Source of the DNA: Gemmatimonadota bacterium
GTDB lineage: Bacteria > Gemmatimonadota > Gemmatimonadetes > Longimicrobiales > Gaopeijiaceae
Reading direction: 5' to 3'
NCBI GenBank assembly: GCA_028873845.1
Contig: JAPPNO010000068.1
Coordinates: 1-53,901 of the forward strand
DNA length: 53,901 nt
Part shown: one piece after another, positions 27,366 through 37,890 of the stretch
Numbering within the stretch: position 1 is the stretch's first letter
How the letters are laid out: every line of letters begins with the position of its first letter
Translations under genes and position numbers: made by a program
The notes under the pieces: model-generated
Databases searched by the model: none
Told to the model about the DNA's origin: nothing
Seen by the model: only the letters and a program-made list of their open reading frames with translations

Positions 27366-27451
27366 CCCAGAACCGCACTCCACGCCCCTTGAGTTCAAGA
27401 ACCGGCCAACGGGACCGGACGGACACCCATCGCCCGCCCGGCCCCGCCCCC

Positions 27452-30334
27452 TCAACTGATCGGCCGCTTCTTCCTCTTCAACCCGTCCTGCTGCTCGATG
27501 TAGGTCAGCCCCTTCGTGATCCAGTCAGGCGCCGGCTCGCCCTTCAGGTAGTGGGCGAACCACTGCATGATGCGGTTGCGGTAGTCCTTCTGGTTGGGCT
27601 CGCGGGCCAGGCCGTGATTCTCGCCGTCGTAGACCAGCAGCACCATATCCTTGGCCAGTCTCCGGGCCGCGTTGTAGAACTCGACCCCCTGGTTGAACTC
27701 GACCGCGCCGTCCTCGCTGCCGAACATCATGAGCAGCGGCGTGTTCATGTTCTGGATGTTGTGGACCGGGGAGTTGGCCTCGTACGACTCGTAGTCGTCC
27801 CACCACGGTCCCATCATGCGTCCCTGGCTGATCTCGAAGATGCGCGCGTCGGTGCCTCCCGAGTTCCAGTAGAACGACAGGTACATGCTCATGAGATTGG
27901 TGAGCGGCGCGCCCGCGACGGCACTCGCGAAGATGTCGTCCTGGGTCACGAAGAAGGTCGCCTGGTAGCCCCCCCACGAGTGCCCGATCAGCCCGACGCG
28001 CTCGGGGTCGATCATGCCGGTCCCGACCGCGGCGGCCACCGCCGGGCGCAGCGTCTGGACGCTCGACCGCCCGGGATCGCGGTCACGGTACACGATGTCC
28101 GGCTGCAGCACGAAGTAGCCGTCGTGGCTCCACGCCTGGAGGTTGTAGTAGCTGGTCTCGTCGGGGATGTGGTAGCGGTGCAGGCCCCGCGACAGCAGTT
28201 CGTAGTGATACACGATCATGGGGTACTTTTTGCCCGGCTCGTAGTTGGCCGGGTACATCAGGACCCCCTGGAGGCGCCGTCCCCATTCGTTCTCGTAGTC
28301 GATCAGCTCGGTGTGGCCCCAGGCGTAGTCGTCCTGGAACGGGTTGGTGGCGGTGACTTGCCGGGGGTCGCTCAGGTCGTCGTTGCGGGTGACGAAGTAG
28401 TCGGGTGAATCGTCGAAGCGCTCCTTGCGGTAGACGAACACGTCCGCGTCCTCGGCCTTCTGGAGGCCGCCGAAGAAGCCCCCGATGCTCGCGTCCTCCC
28501 AGACCAGCTGCTCGAGGTCGCGGCCGGGGCGCGCGCGCGCGAATCCCGCCTTCTTGGTCCACTCGCCGTAGGTCGAGTAGTAGATCGGCTCGTCCGGGTC
28601 GTGGGCGTCGGCCTCGCGGTCGAGCTGCATGGCGCGGTACACCACTTCCGTCTCGGCGCCCTGCGTAAGGCGCCGCCCGCCGGACCCGTCGGGCCGGATC
28701 TCCCACACGTCCCACTTGTCGTTGATCAGGACCGCCTCGTCGTCCTCGAGCCACCCCGCGGTGCCGAAGGACCGCATCTGCTCGTTGGTCGGGGTCTGGT
28801 CGAGGTTGACGAAGATGCCGTCCACGCCGCCGGTGATGTTGTGGGTCTCACCGCTCTCGAGGTCGTAGGTCCAGTAGTCCTCGCCCTCGAACCACATGAG
28901 GTAGCGTCCGCCGGGACTCCCCGGCGCGCCTCCGAAGATCCTGGACCTCACCAGTTCGCGCTGTCCTGTAGCGGCGTCGACGAGGTAGACATCGTTGAAC
29001 TGCTGCCGGAACATGGCCTCCACGTCATAGGGGGTCTCGTCCCGCGCGACCATGTAGCGGCCGTCCGCCACGATGGACGCAGCGTCCGCGTGGTCTCCGC
29101 CCAGTTGCAGGAAGCTCCCGTCGTCCAGCGTCCAGCGGGCGATGTGGTTGGTCTGCCGCAGGAACCGGTCGCGTACCCGCTGCGCGGGCACCGGGTCCAC
29201 GTCCTTCGAATGCCAGATCTCGACGCCCGGTGGATCCTCTTCCTCTTCGGCGCCGCGCCGGGCGGGAGGTCCGTCGCCTTCCTCGCCGTCACCCTCGCCC
29301 TCCTCGTCGCCTTCCTCTTCACCCTCGCCCTCCTCTTCACCCTCCTCGCCCTCATCCTCCGCCTTCTCCACCGGCCTGCGCTCCTGCAGCCCCAGGAAGA
29401 TCGTCCGCCCATCCTCCGACCAGCTCGGCGGGCGGTACTCGGTCACCCGGGATGCGGCCGGCACCTCTGCGCCTTCGCGCGGGTCCAGAACGAAGGTCTC
29501 GGAGCCCTCGTCGTCCAGGTCGCGCCAGGCCAACACGACGTGCGCCGTGTCTTCGTGTTCCTCGTCGCTGTAGGTCTTGAGGACCACCAGGTCGGCCGAC
29601 TCGTCGCGCCAGCGCAGGTGCCGGTAGGTCGTCTCGTCGGAGTCCAGCTGGCGCACGCGCCCCGTGACGGGATCGTAGAGCTTCACGCCGTTGTTGATCT
29701 TGTTGTCCGCGTCGATCGTCATGGCCAGCAGGTGTCCCTCGTCCTGCCACGCCATCTGGTTGACGTTGCCGTGGCTGATCGAGGAACCCGTCGCCATGTC
29801 GCGCACCAGCACGTCCACGCCGTCGCTCTCCTTCCCCTCGGGCTTGTAGAGCCGGAGCGCCAGGAAGAGCCCGTTGTCAGAGAACGAGAACGACTGGATG
29901 TCGTCGATCGTCTCCTGCTCGCCGGTTTGGAGGTTCAGCACGCCGAGCTTGTTCTTGACGGGCTGCCTGGACTCCTGCATGCGCTCGCGCTCGTCCGGAG
30001 AGACGCCGATCGAGTAGGCCAGCCAGCGGTTGTCCGAGCTGAAGACGGGACGCGAGGCGTAGGCGACCACCACCACCGAGTCCGAGTCGGTGGCGTGGAT
30101 GCGCAGCTCGCCCTCGTCGTTGACCCGGCTGATCGACACGGCCATCCAGTTGCCGTCGGGCGAGAGGGCCGCGGGGCCGAGTCGCTCGAACTGGCCGTAG
30201 TCGTCGACGGTGAGGGTGGGCTTCTCCTGGGCTTGCAGGCCGGGAGGCGCGGCCAGTGAGGCGAACAGCGCGAGCGCGCCGAGCAGGGGAAGGGCGGTGA
30301 GTGCGGTGCGGAAGGGCGACCGTTGGGGCTTCAT
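27452..30334 (-). CDS. Secreted S9 (prolyl oligopeptidase) family peptidase
   Basis: 960 residues. The signal peptide ends near GLQAQ (about residue 36), so it is exported. An N-terminal beta-propeller (TolB-like blades) is followed by an alpha/beta hydrolase domain. The catalytic triad is Ser in GHSWGGYQ (about 786), Asp in [10 protein letters not shown] (about 875) and His in [10 protein letters not shown] (about 908). Residues about 321-367, inside the propeller, form an insert of almost only Glu, Gly and Asp. I chose ATG 30334 because GAGGTGG lies just upstream and the signal peptide starts there; longer frames run into the ispG upstream region. It cleaves short peptides by family; the substrate is unknown. 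Confidence 0.92.
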   Translation of the reverse strand: MKPQRSPFRTALTALPLLGALALFASLAAPPGLQAQEKPTLTVDDYGQFERLGPAALSPDGNWMAVSISRVNDEGELRIHATDSDSVVVVAYASRPVFSSDNRWLAYSIGVSPDERERMQESRQPVKNKLGVLNLQTGEQETIDDIQSFSFSDNGLFLALRLYKPEGKESDGVDVLVRDMATGSSISHGNVNQMAWQDEGHLLAMTIDADNKINNGVKLYDPVTGRVRQLDSDETTYRHLRWRDESADLVVLKTYSDEEHEDTAHVVLAWRDLDDEGSETFVLDPREGAEVPAASRVTEYRPPSWSEDGRTIFLGLQERRPVEKAEDEGEEGEEEGEGEEEGDEEGEGDGEEGDGPPARRGAEEEEDPPGVEIWHSKDVDPVPAQRVRDRFLRQTNHIARWTLDDGSFLQLGGDHADAASIVADGRYMVARDETPYDVEAMFRQQFNDVYLVDAATGQRELVRSRIFGGAPGSPGGRYLMWFEGEDYWTYDLESGETHNITGGVDGIFVNLDQTPTNEQMRSFGTAGWLEDDEAVLINDKWDVWEIRPDGSGGRRLTQGAETEVVYRAMQLDREADAHDPDEPIYYSTYGEWTKKAGFARARPGRDLEQLVWEDASIGGFFGGLQKAEDADVFVYRKERFDDSPDYFVTRNDDLSDPRQVTATNPFQDDYAWGHTELIDYENEWGRRLQGVLMYPANYEPGKKYPMIVYHYELLSRGLHRYHIPDETSYYNLQAWSHDGYFVLQPDIVYRDRDPGRSSVQTLRPAVAAAVGTGMIDPERVGLIGHSWGGYQATFFVTQDDIFASAVAGAPLTNLMSMYLSFYWNSGGTDARIFEISQGRMMGPWWDDYESYEANSPVHNIQNMNTPLLMMFGSEDGAVEFNQGVEFYNAARRLAKDMVLLVYDGENHGLAREPNQKDYRNRIMQWFAHYLKGEPAPDWITKGLTYIEQQDGLKRKKRPIS

Positions 30335-30485
30335 GATTCCACCTCGGGGTTCGTGGAGCGTGCGGGACTGTCGGGTGATATCACCGGCGGCGGCTTTTGG
30401 CCCTGCGAAGTTTCGGGTAGCTTTCCGCAGCGTAGGGCCGTGCCGACGGTTTTGCCGGGACCCCAACGTAAGCGAGGAATTGATC

Positions 30486-31718
30486 TTGAGAAAGACCGTC
30501 GAGGTCGACATCGGCGGAGTGTGCGTGGGCGGGGGCAACCCCGTCGTCGTGCAGTCGATGACCAACACCGACACCGCAGACCCGGCCGCCACCGCCGCGC
30601 AGGTCAAGGCGCTGGCCGACGCGGGCAGCGAGATCGTGCGCGTCACGGTCAACAACAAGTACGCCGCCGCCGCCGTGCCGGAGCTCTTCGAGCGCTTGGC
30701 CGACCTCGGCTGCGCCGTCCCGATCGTCGGCGACTTCCACTACAACGGCCACATCCTGCTGCGCGACTTCCCGCTCGCGGCCGCGCTCCTCCACAAGTAC
30801 CGGATCAACCCGGGCAACGTGGGGACGAGCCGCCGCGACGAGAACTTCCAGGCGATCGTCCGCATCGCGATCGAGAACGGGAAGGCGGTGCGCATCGGGG
30901 TGAACTGGGGCTCGCTCGACCAGCGCCTGCTCACGCGGATGATGGACGAGAACGGGCGCCGCGAGAACCCGAAGGACGCGGGCCAGGTGCTGCGCGACTG
31001 TATCGTCGAGAGCGCCACCCGGTCGGCGGAGCTGGCCGAGGAGACGGGGCTGGGGGGGGACCGGATCGTGCTGAGCGCGAAGGTGTCGGGCGTGCGCGAC
31101 CTGATCCTGGTGTACCGGCAGTTGGCGCCGCTCACGGAGTACCCGCTGCACCTGGGGCTGACGGAGGCGGGGATGGGGTCGAAGGGGATCGTGGCGACGG
31201 CGGCCGCGCTCTCACCGCTCCTGATCGACGGGATCGGCGACACGATCCGGGTGTCGCTGACGCCGCGGCCGAGCGGGGACCGCACCGAGGAGGTCAGGGT
31301 CGCGCAGCAGATCCTGCAGTCGCTCGAGATCCGCAGCTTCGAGCCGCAGGTGACGGCGTGTCCGGGTTGCGGCCGCACCACGAGCACCTTCTTCCAGGAG
31401 ATGACCGAGGACATCCAGGGTCACATTCGCGAGCGGATGCCGGAGTGGCGCCGGGACTACCCGGGTGTCGAGGACCTCAAGGTGGCGGTGATGGGGTGCG
31501 TGGTGAACGGGCCGGGGGAATCGAAGCACGCGGACCTGGGGATCTCGCTGCCGGGCAACTTCGAGGAGCCGAAGGCGCCGGTGTACGTGGACGGGAAGCA
31601 TCTGCGGACGCTCAAGGGCGATCGGATTGTGGAGGAATTCAAGGAGATACTTGGGGATTATGTGGTGCGGAGGTACGGGGGAAGGGTTGCGGTGGGCGTC
31701 GCAGTTGGGGACGCCTGA
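30486..31718 (+). CDS. ispG: 4-hydroxy-3-methylbut-2-en-1-yl diphosphate synthase
   Basis: 410 residues; catalyses the reductive ring opening of MEcPP to HMBPP in the MEP isoprenoid pathway using a [4Fe-4S] cluster. A TIM-barrel N-terminal part ([26 protein letters not shown]) is followed by the cluster domain with CPGCGRT and [10 protein letters not shown], which hold the three Cys ligands and the Glu. Length is normal for the bacterial type. The start appears to be TTG: 30486 has GAGGAA 6-7 nt upstream, and TTG 30480 is the alternative. No ATG or GTG fits the conserved N-terminus. Divergent from the S9 peptidase across about 150 bp. Confidence 0.95.
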   Translation: MRKTVEVDIGGVCVGGGNPVVVQSMTNTDTADPAATAAQVKALADAGSEIVRVTVNNKYAAAAVPELFERLADLGCAVPIVGDFHYNGHILLRDFPLAAALLHKYRINPGNVGTSRRDENFQAIVRIAIENGKAVRIGVNWGSLDQRLLTRMMDENGRRENPKDAGQVLRDCIVESATRSAELAEETGLGGDRIVLSAKVSGVRDLILVYRQLAPLTEYPLHLGLTEAGMGSKGIVATAAALSPLLIDGIGDTIRVSLTPRPSGDRTEEVRVAQQILQSLEIRSFEPQVTACPGCGRTTSTFFQEMTEDIQGHIRERMPEWRRDYPGVEDLKVAVMGCVVNGPGESKHADLGISLPGNFEEPKAPVYVDGKHLRTLKGDRIVEEFKEILGDYVVRRYGGRVAVGVAVGDA

Positions 31719-31933
31719 TCCCGCCGGGAACCGACGGGGGTGGCAAGCGCGGGGAACCATGGACCTCACCCGGGTGTCTGAATAGCATGACAAACTACGC
31801 ACTTAGTTGTGTGTACGCGCGGGCTGTGCTGGGCCGGGGGGCAACCCTCGCCAGCGGCCTGCGTGTCCAACGGGATGTTGGGGGGGAGCCACCCGACTTT
31901 CCCCATTCGACTTGAACGGCAAGGAGACGTGAG

Positions 31934-33121
31934 ATGGCGCGATCGCGGTCCATACTCGGAATGCTGACCGTACTGACCCTGATGGGTGCGGCGGCCTACG
32001 GGATCTGGTGGCGGCTGAACCCCGCCGAGGAAGAGACGGAGGAGGAGGCGCCGGAGCGTTCCGCGGCGGCGGACTCGGTCGTCCAGTCGGTCCAGGAGCA
32101 GTTCAACACGGAGGTCCCGGTGCCTGTGGAGGGCGCCGAGACCCTGCACGACACGCTCAGGATCTCGGTGACGGCCAAGGGGAGGGCCGAGCCGATCCGC
32201 GAGGCCCCGCTGAAGGCCAGGGCATCCGGGGTCGTCGCGAGGGTGTACGTGCAGGAGAACCAGACCGTCCGGGCCGGCCAGCGCCTGGTTCAGATCGACA
32301 CCACCGAGTACGCGCTCGCGCTGGCCGCGGCCGCCGCGGACCTGAGCAAGGCCCAGGTGAACTACCAGGTCGAAGTCCTGGGCGACGACCAGCTTACCGA
32401 CACGGTCCTGCGAAACAGGCGGGCCGAGCTGGCCCGGGCGAAGGTGGGTCTCGACGCGGCGGACGTCGCCTTCCAGAGGGCGGTTCGCGACCTCGAGGAG
32501 ACCACGGTGCGCGCTCCCTTCGAGGGCCGCGTCGCCGATCTGGAGGTGGTCCGCGGGCAGTACCTCGGCGAGGGCGAAGAGGTCGCCACAATTGTCGACG
32601 TGGACCCGATCAAGGTGTCGGTGGCGGTGCTGGGGACGGAGGTCGTCTACCTCGCCGAAGGGCACGCGGCCACGGTGGAGTTCACCCCATTCCCGGGCCG
32701 GCCCTTCACGGGAGTGATCGAGACGATCAACCCGATCGTGGACGCGACGACCAACACCGCCCGGGTGACGGTCCACATCGACAACCCCGACGGCCGGATC
32801 TTCCCCGGCATGTACGCGGAGGCCGATCTGGAGGCCCAGAAGTTCCCGGACCGGATCATGGTGCCGCGCACCGCCATCCTGGAGGCCACCGACGGGCGTC
32901 CCTACTGCTTCGTGGTCGAGGACGGCCGGGCCAAGTGGCACTACGTCATTCCCGGGATGAACAACGACTTGCTGGTGGAGCTGCTGCCGAGTACGGAATA
33001 CCCGGACAGGCCGGAGGCCGGCGAGATCGTCCTGACGGACGGACACCAGTTTCTGATCCACGACGCGGCGGTGAGTGTGGTCGAAGACTTGGCGGTTGCC
33101 GGAGGGAGGCCGACACGATGA
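31934..33121 (+). CDS. RND efflux membrane fusion protein (HlyD/AcrA family)
   Basis: 395 residues. A single N-terminal membrane anchor (about 7-27) is followed by an acidic linker, a biotinyl-lipoyl-like half (RASGVVARVYVQENQTVRAG), a coiled-coil hairpin (about 115-185), the second lipoyl half (RAPFEGRVADLEVVRGQYL) and beta-barrel/membrane-proximal domains. It bridges the RND pump and TolC-type channel in the periplasm. ATG 31934 follows AAGGAG. Its stop overlaps the next gene by ATGA. First gene of a four-gene efflux operon. The 215-bp gap before it holds a weak CCAAC/GTTGG inverted repeat and nothing else I recognise. Confidence 0.9.
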   Translation: MARSRSILGMLTVLTLMGAAAYGIWWRLNPAEEETEEEAPERSAAADSVVQSVQEQFNTEVPVPVEGAETLHDTLRISVTAKGRAEPIREAPLKARASGVVARVYVQENQTVRAGQRLVQIDTTEYALALAAAAADLSKAQVNYQVEVLGDDQLTDTVLRNRRAELARAKVGLDAADVAFQRAVRDLEETTVRAPFEGRVADLEVVRGQYLGEGEEVATIVDVDPIKVSVAVLGTEVVYLAEGHAATVEFTPFPGRPFTGVIETINPIVDATTNTARVTVHIDNPDGRIFPGMYAEADLEAQKFPDRIMVPRTAILEATDGRPYCFVVEDGRAKWHYVIPGMNNDLLVELLPSTEYPDRPEAGEIVLTDGHQFLIHDAAVSVVEDLAVAGGRPTR

Positions 33122-34554
33122 GGAACGGAAAAGCGTGGTTGTGGCGGGGTGGGGTGGCGGTGGCGGTGATGGTTGGGTTGGGTGGCGGGGTGGATGCGGT
33201 GGCACAGGAGAGGGGCGGGGGGGATGAGGTCACGGTGCTGACCCTTCAGGATGCCCTGATGAGGGCTTCGCAGTTCAATTCGCAGTACCGTCAGGCCTTG
33301 AACCAGATCGAACTCGGCAAGCATCCACGGCAGCGTTGGTGGGCCAACCTCATGCCCAACCTCGGCCTGTCCTACAGTACGGGCCTTGGGCTCCGCCGAC
33401 AGCCATACTACGTGGACTTTGAAGGGAGGCCTACCGAGGTCGCGGACGTCAGGACGGTCAGGAGTTCGAACTACAGCCAGGGCGCCAACGTGAACCTCAC
33501 GCTCGACCCGGGACAGCGCTACTACCAGTTCAGGCGAACGCAGGCGCAGGCCCGCCAAAGCAGGACCAGTGCCGAGCAGCGGCTGAACTCCACTCTGGCA
33601 ACGGTGCAGCGCCTTTATCTGGACGCCCAGAACAGCCAGGCGCAGTTGCAGGTCGAAGAGGCTCTGCTCGCGGATCGTCAATTGGATCTTGCGGAAAAGG
33701 AAAGCCGTTTCGAGCTCCTGCGGGCCTCGCGTTCGGACCTTCTGAGCGCCGAACTCGACCTGGAGAATCAGCGTATTCGCGTGCGAACCGCTCAAGGTGC
33801 GGTGGACAAGGCCCTGCTCGCCTTGCGTACCGCGATCGGCGATCCGGAACTTGGCGCATTGGAGATCGAACGGGAACCGCCCGCACCCTTCGACCCATCG
33901 ACGCTGGACCTGGCCGAGTTGGTCGCCCGCGCCGGCCGGGAGAGCCCCTCGGTTATCGCAGCCGAGTCGGACCTGGCGGTCCAGCGGGCGGCCCTGAACT
34001 CGGCGAAGGCCCTGAACTGGCCCTCGGTGACGGTGAATACGACCGTCAGCAGCGCAGCCTACGGCGAGGAATATACCGAATTGTTCGGAGCGAAGTTCGA
34101 CGATGTCGAGATCAACGGGAGAGCGAGCCTCAGCGTGATAGTTCCACTCACGAACATCCTGCCGATCTTCGACGGTTTCGCGAAGTCCTACGATGTCGCC
34201 TCCGCGACCATGTCCTATCGCAATGCCGAAATGTCGTATCAGCAGACCATGCTCCAGGTCGAAGAGTCGGTGAGATCGAAGTACCTGGACCTCGAAACCG
34301 CCTGGGAGAACGTCCTCCAACGGGAGAGGGCGCGGGAGGTGGCCAGCGATCGTCTGGCCATTGTCCGCGAGGAGTACCTGCTTGCAACCAAGGGCATCGA
34401 GGAGCTGAGAGGGGCGATCCGCGAAGAGGCGGATGCGCGCAGGCAGGAGGTCGACCAGCGCTTCACCTTCGCCACGGCTCTGCTCGCGCTCTACGAGGAG
34501 CTCGGCATCGTCGCCCGGGAAGCAGGAATCGACCTCCCCACGGAAGGGAACTGA
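33118..34554 (+). CDS. TolC-family outer membrane efflux protein
   Basis: 478 residues. The signal peptide ends near DAVAQ. The mature part has two related halves typical of TolC: LTLQDALMRASQFNSQY at the start of the first and LDLAELVARAGRESPSVIAA at the start of the second, with long helical heptad stretches between. It forms the outer-membrane channel for the RND pump coded downstream. Starts inside the stop of the fusion protein gene (ATGA) and ends 3 bp before the first RND gene, so the four genes are translated as a unit. Confidence 0.9.
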   Translation: MRNGKAWLWRGGVAVAVMVGLGGGVDAVAQERGGGDEVTVLTLQDALMRASQFNSQYRQALNQIELGKHPRQRWWANLMPNLGLSYSTGLGLRRQPYYVDFEGRPTEVADVRTVRSSNYSQGANVNLTLDPGQRYYQFRRTQAQARQSRTSAEQRLNSTLATVQRLYLDAQNSQAQLQVEEALLADRQLDLAEKESRFELLRASRSDLLSAELDLENQRIRVRTAQGAVDKALLALRTAIGDPELGALEIEREPPAPFDPSTLDLAELVARAGRESPSVIAAESDLAVQRAALNSAKALNWPSVTVNTTVSSAAYGEEYTELFGAKFDDVEINGRASLSVIVPLTNILPIFDGFAKSYDVASATMSYRNAEMSYQQTMLQVEESVRSKYLDLETAWENVLQRERAREVASDRLAIVREEYLLATKGIEELRGAIREEADARRQEVDQRFTFATALLALYEELGIVAREAGIDLPTEGN

Positions 34555-34557
34555 CCC

Positions 34558-37500
34558 ATGTCCATTCCCGGAACCTCGACGCGGCGCCCGGTCGCGGTCG
34601 CCATGCTGGTCCTGGCGGTGGTGCTGCTCGGCATCATCTCCTTCACCCGGCTGCCGATCGACCTCCTCCCCGATGTGAGCTTCCCGCGGCTGGTGGTCTA
34701 CACCACCTATCAGAATGTGGCCCCCCGCGAGATCGAGCGGCTGATCACCGAGCGCATCGAGCAGCAGGGGGCCTCGGTGCCCGGGGTGGAGAAGGTCACC
34801 TCGGTGTCCCAGGACGGTGTGAGCCTGGTGACCCTGCGCTTCGCGTGGGGCACGGACATGGACTTCGCCGCGCTCAACGTCCGCGAGAAGCTGGACGAGA
34901 TCCGCGGTGCGTTCCCCGAGACCGCTGAGCGGCCCACCATCCTGCGCGTCGATCCCCAGTCCGAGCCGATCCTGACGGTATCGATCTCGGGAGGCGGCAG
35001 CCTGGTCCACAACAAGGACGTTGCCGAGCGGATCTTCCGCCGGCGGCTGGAGCAGCTCGACGGGGTGGCGCAGGCGGCCGTCACCGGAGGGCTCGACCGC
35101 CAGATCCAGGTCAACGTGGAACAGGAGCGGATCGAGGCCAACGGACTGACCCTGCAACAGGTGTCGGGTGCGATAGGGCAGGCCAACTACTCGGCCCGGG
35201 GCGGTACGATCCTGCGGGGCCGGTACCGGTATCCCCTGCGCACGCTGGGCGAATTCCAGACCGTCGACCAGATCAGGGATGTCGTCGTGGCGGGACAGGA
35301 CATGGGGGGAGGAGGACGCAACCAGGACGGCGACGACGAGCCGGCGTTCCGGCAGATCCGCGTAGCGGACATCGCGACCGTGGTGGACGGCTTCAAGGAC
35401 CGGGAGGAGATCGCGCGCTACAACGGTTCGGAATCGGTCGGACTGCTCGTCTTCAAGGAGTCGGGCGCCAACACGGTGGAAGTGTCCGAGCAGGTGCGGG
35501 AAACGCTCGATCTTCTCAAGGAGCAGTGGCCCACCTTCACCGCCGAAATCCCCTACAACCAGGCCGCGTTCATCGACGAGTCCATCAGCAACGTGGTCCA
35601 GGCCCTGGTCTTCGGGGGGATCCTGGCCTTCATGGTGCTGTTCCTCTTCCTCCGCGACCCGCGCTATCCGGTCGCGATCGCGCTGGCGATCCCCATCTCG
35701 GTGATCGGCACCTTCGCCCTCATGGACGCGTTCGGGGTCTCGCTGAACATCATGAGCCTGGGCGGCCTGGCGCTGGGCGTGGGGATGCTTGTCGACAACT
35801 CGATCATCGTGCTGGAGAACATCTTCCGCCACCGGCAGGCGGGCATGGGCATGCTCCAGGCCGCCGCCAAGGGCGCGGAAGAGGTGCAGGGGGCGATCAC
35901 CGCCTCGACCCTGACGACGATTTCCGTCTTCGGTCCGATCATCTACGTGGAGGGCGTGGCGGGCGAACTCTTCGGCGCGCTCTCGCTGGCGGTCGCCTTC
36001 TCGCTCCTCTGCAGTCTGATGGTCGCGGTTACGCTCCTGCCTGCGATGGCCGCGCATTTCGGAGGGGGTGGGGAAAGGGTGCCCGGGCCTGCCGCTCCCG
36101 CTCTGCCGCCCCCGCCGCCGCGGAACTTCCTGTTCCGTGTGGGCCGGGCCATCGTCTGGATCCTGCGGCTGCCGTTCCGGCTCATCGCCGGCCTCTGGTC
36201 CCTGTGCGGCGAGGGGATCCGTTTCGGACTGGAGCTGGGCGGAAAGATCCTGTCGGTCGTCTTCAGGCCCTTCTTCAACGTCTTCGACCGGGTCTTCAAC
36301 GTGTTCGCCGCCTGGTATCACGGAGTTCTGGCCCACTCGCTGAATCGCCGCGGCACGGTGCTCCTGGTCGCGGGCGGGGCGCTCGGCGGCTGCGTGCTCC
36401 TGGCCTCCTCCCTGGATCGCGATCTTCTCCCGGACGTGGACCAGGGGGCCTTCGACGTACGCGTGGAACTCGCCGAGGGCACGCAGCTGCAGGTCACCGC
36501 CGACGAGGTGGCGGTCCTCGAGGCGGCCCTCGTGGAGGACCCCGATGTCTCGGCCATCTTCTCCCACATCGGCCGCGAGGTGAAGGCCAGGGGAGACGAG
36601 GGCCAGGCGCGGGGGCTGAACACGGCCTCGGTGCAGGTACGGCTGAACGATGACGCGGTTACCGAGGATGTGGTCGGGCGGATGCGGAGCATCGAGGAGC
36701 GGTTCCCCGCGGGCGCCATCGCCTTCGAGACCGGACAGGCGACGGCGCTCGGGCAGATCCTGGGCGGCGGAGAGGCGGACATCGCGGTGCGCGTACGCGG
36801 CGAGGACATGGACCGGACCTTCCCCTTCGCCGAAGAGGTGCGAAACCGTCTCCTGACGCTCCCGGAGGTCCGCAACGTGCGCGTCGGGACCGAGCGCGGG
36901 CAGCCGCAGTTCCAGGTTTCGGTCGACCGCGAGGCCGCGGCCAACTACAACCTGGACCCGCGGGCGGTGGCCAACACCATCGAAAGGGCCATGCGGGGAG
37001 ATCTGGCGACCGAGTTCGTGGACTTCGACCGCAAGATCGCGGTCATGGTCCGGCTCCCGGACAACATGCGCTACAGCGCCGCGACGCTGGACGAGCTGAG
37101 CGTGCAGGGCATCCCGCTGCGCGAACTGGTCACGATTCGGGAGACCCTGGGCCCGGCCGAGATCCGCCGCGAGGACCAGGGCCGCGTGGTGACGGTCTAC
37201 GCGGATGTCGCGTCGGGGGGTCTGGACGGAGCCATCGCGGCCATCCAGGGAGTCATGCGGGAGCTGCCGGTTCCCATGGACGTGCGGTGGGACGTCGGCG
37301 GAGAGAACGAAGAGATGCAGAGATCCTTCCGTGACCTGGCCTTCGCCTTCGGGCTCGCGCTGCTCCTGGTCTACATGATCCTGGCGGCGCAGTTCGAGTC
37401 GTTCGTGCATCCCTTCACGATCCTCATGGCGGTGCCTCTGGCGCTGGTCGGCGCGGTGCTGGCGCTCGCGCTGACCGGGCAGGGACTCAACACGATGAGC

Positions 37501-37890
37501 CTGATCGGGATCGTGATCCTGGTTGGAATTGTCGTCAACGACTCCATCGTGAAGGTGGACTTCATCAACCAGGCGCGTGCGCGGGGCAAGGCTCTGCGCG
37601 ACGCGATCATGGAGGCAGGTGAGGTCCGCCTCAGGCCCATCGTCATGACCACCGTGACCACGGTGCTGGGGCTCCTGCCGATGGCGCTCGGGCTCGGAAG
37701 GGGGGCCGATCTGAGGGCGCCGATGGCGATTTCGGTGATCGGCGGGCTGATCGTGGCCACGGCCCTTACGCTGATCGTGGTGCCGGTGGTCTATTCATTG
37801 GTGGAGGAGGTGCGGATGGGGTGGAGAAGACGCAGGGGCCGGATGACGCCCGACGCGGGCGTCGCGGTCCGGGGAGGAGCGACTCCATGA
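34558..37890 (+). CDS. RND efflux permease subunit, first of a pair
   Basis: 1110 residues, AcrB/HAE-type. Twelve membrane helices flank two large periplasmic loops. The N-terminus is STRRPVAVAMLVLAVVLLG. The TM4 motif reads GMLVDNSIIVLENIFRH, with one Asp where AcrB has two, and TM10 reads GIVVNDSIVKVDFINQ. An unusual segment at about residues 502-585 (a proline run then hydrophobic and amphipathic stretches before TM7) makes it longer than AcrB. Its stop overlaps the second RND gene by ATGA. A heteromeric pump of the MdtBC sort is likely; the substrate is unknown. Confidence 0.93.
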   Translation: MSIPGTSTRRPVAVAMLVLAVVLLGIISFTRLPIDLLPDVSFPRLVVYTTYQNVAPREIERLITERIEQQGASVPGVEKVTSVSQDGVSLVTLRFAWGTDMDFAALNVREKLDEIRGAFPETAERPTILRVDPQSEPILTVSISGGGSLVHNKDVAERIFRRRLEQLDGVAQAAVTGGLDRQIQVNVEQERIEANGLTLQQVSGAIGQANYSARGGTILRGRYRYPLRTLGEFQTVDQIRDVVVAGQDMGGGGRNQDGDDEPAFRQIRVADIATVVDGFKDREEIARYNGSESVGLLVFKESGANTVEVSEQVRETLDLLKEQWPTFTAEIPYNQAAFIDESISNVVQALVFGGILAFMVLFLFLRDPRYPVAIALAIPISVIGTFALMDAFGVSLNIMSLGGLALGVGMLVDNSIIVLENIFRHRQAGMGMLQAAAKGAEEVQGAITASTLTTISVFGPIIYVEGVAGELFGALSLAVAFSLLCSLMVAVTLLPAMAAHFGGGGERVPGPAAPALPPPPPRNFLFRVGRAIVWILRLPFRLIAGLWSLCGEGIRFGLELGGKILSVVFRPFFNVFDRVFNVFAAWYHGVLAHSLNRRGTVLLVAGGALGGCVLLASSLDRDLLPDVDQGAFDVRVELAEGTQLQVTADEVAVLEAALVEDPDVSAIFSHIGREVKARGDEGQARGLNTASVQVRLNDDAVTEDVVGRMRSIEERFPAGAIAFETGQATALGQILGGGEADIAVRVRGEDMDRTFPFAEEVRNRLLTLPEVRNVRVGTERGQPQFQVSVDREAAANYNLDPRAVANTIERAMRGDLATEFVDFDRKIAVMVRLPDNMRYSAATLDELSVQGIPLRELVTIRETLGPAEIRREDQGRVVTVYADVASGGLDGAIAAIQGVMRELPVPMDVRWDVGGENEEMQRSFRDLAFAFGLALLLVYMILAAQFESFVHPFTILMAVPLALVGAVLALALTGQGLNTMSLIGIVILVGIVVNDSIVKVDFINQARARGKALRDAIMEAGEVRLRPIVMTTVTTVLGLLPMALGLGRGADLRAPMAISVIGGLIVATALTLIVVPVVYSLVEEVRMGWRRRRGRMTPDAGVAVRGGATP

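Noticed and set aside
27314-28408. Long plus-strand frame antisense to the S9 peptidase
   Set aside because: The minus strand carries a clear catalytic domain here; the plus frame is a GC-rich shadow without any recognisable domain.
28601-30259. 552-codon plus-strand frame antisense to the S9 peptidase N-terminal half
   Set aside because: Valine/histidine/aspartate-rich shadow sequence without motifs; the minus strand encodes the propeller.
32941-37410. 1489-codon minus-strand frame across the efflux operon
   Set aside because: Shadow of TolC and the first RND gene; composition is typical antisense of high-GC coding DNA.
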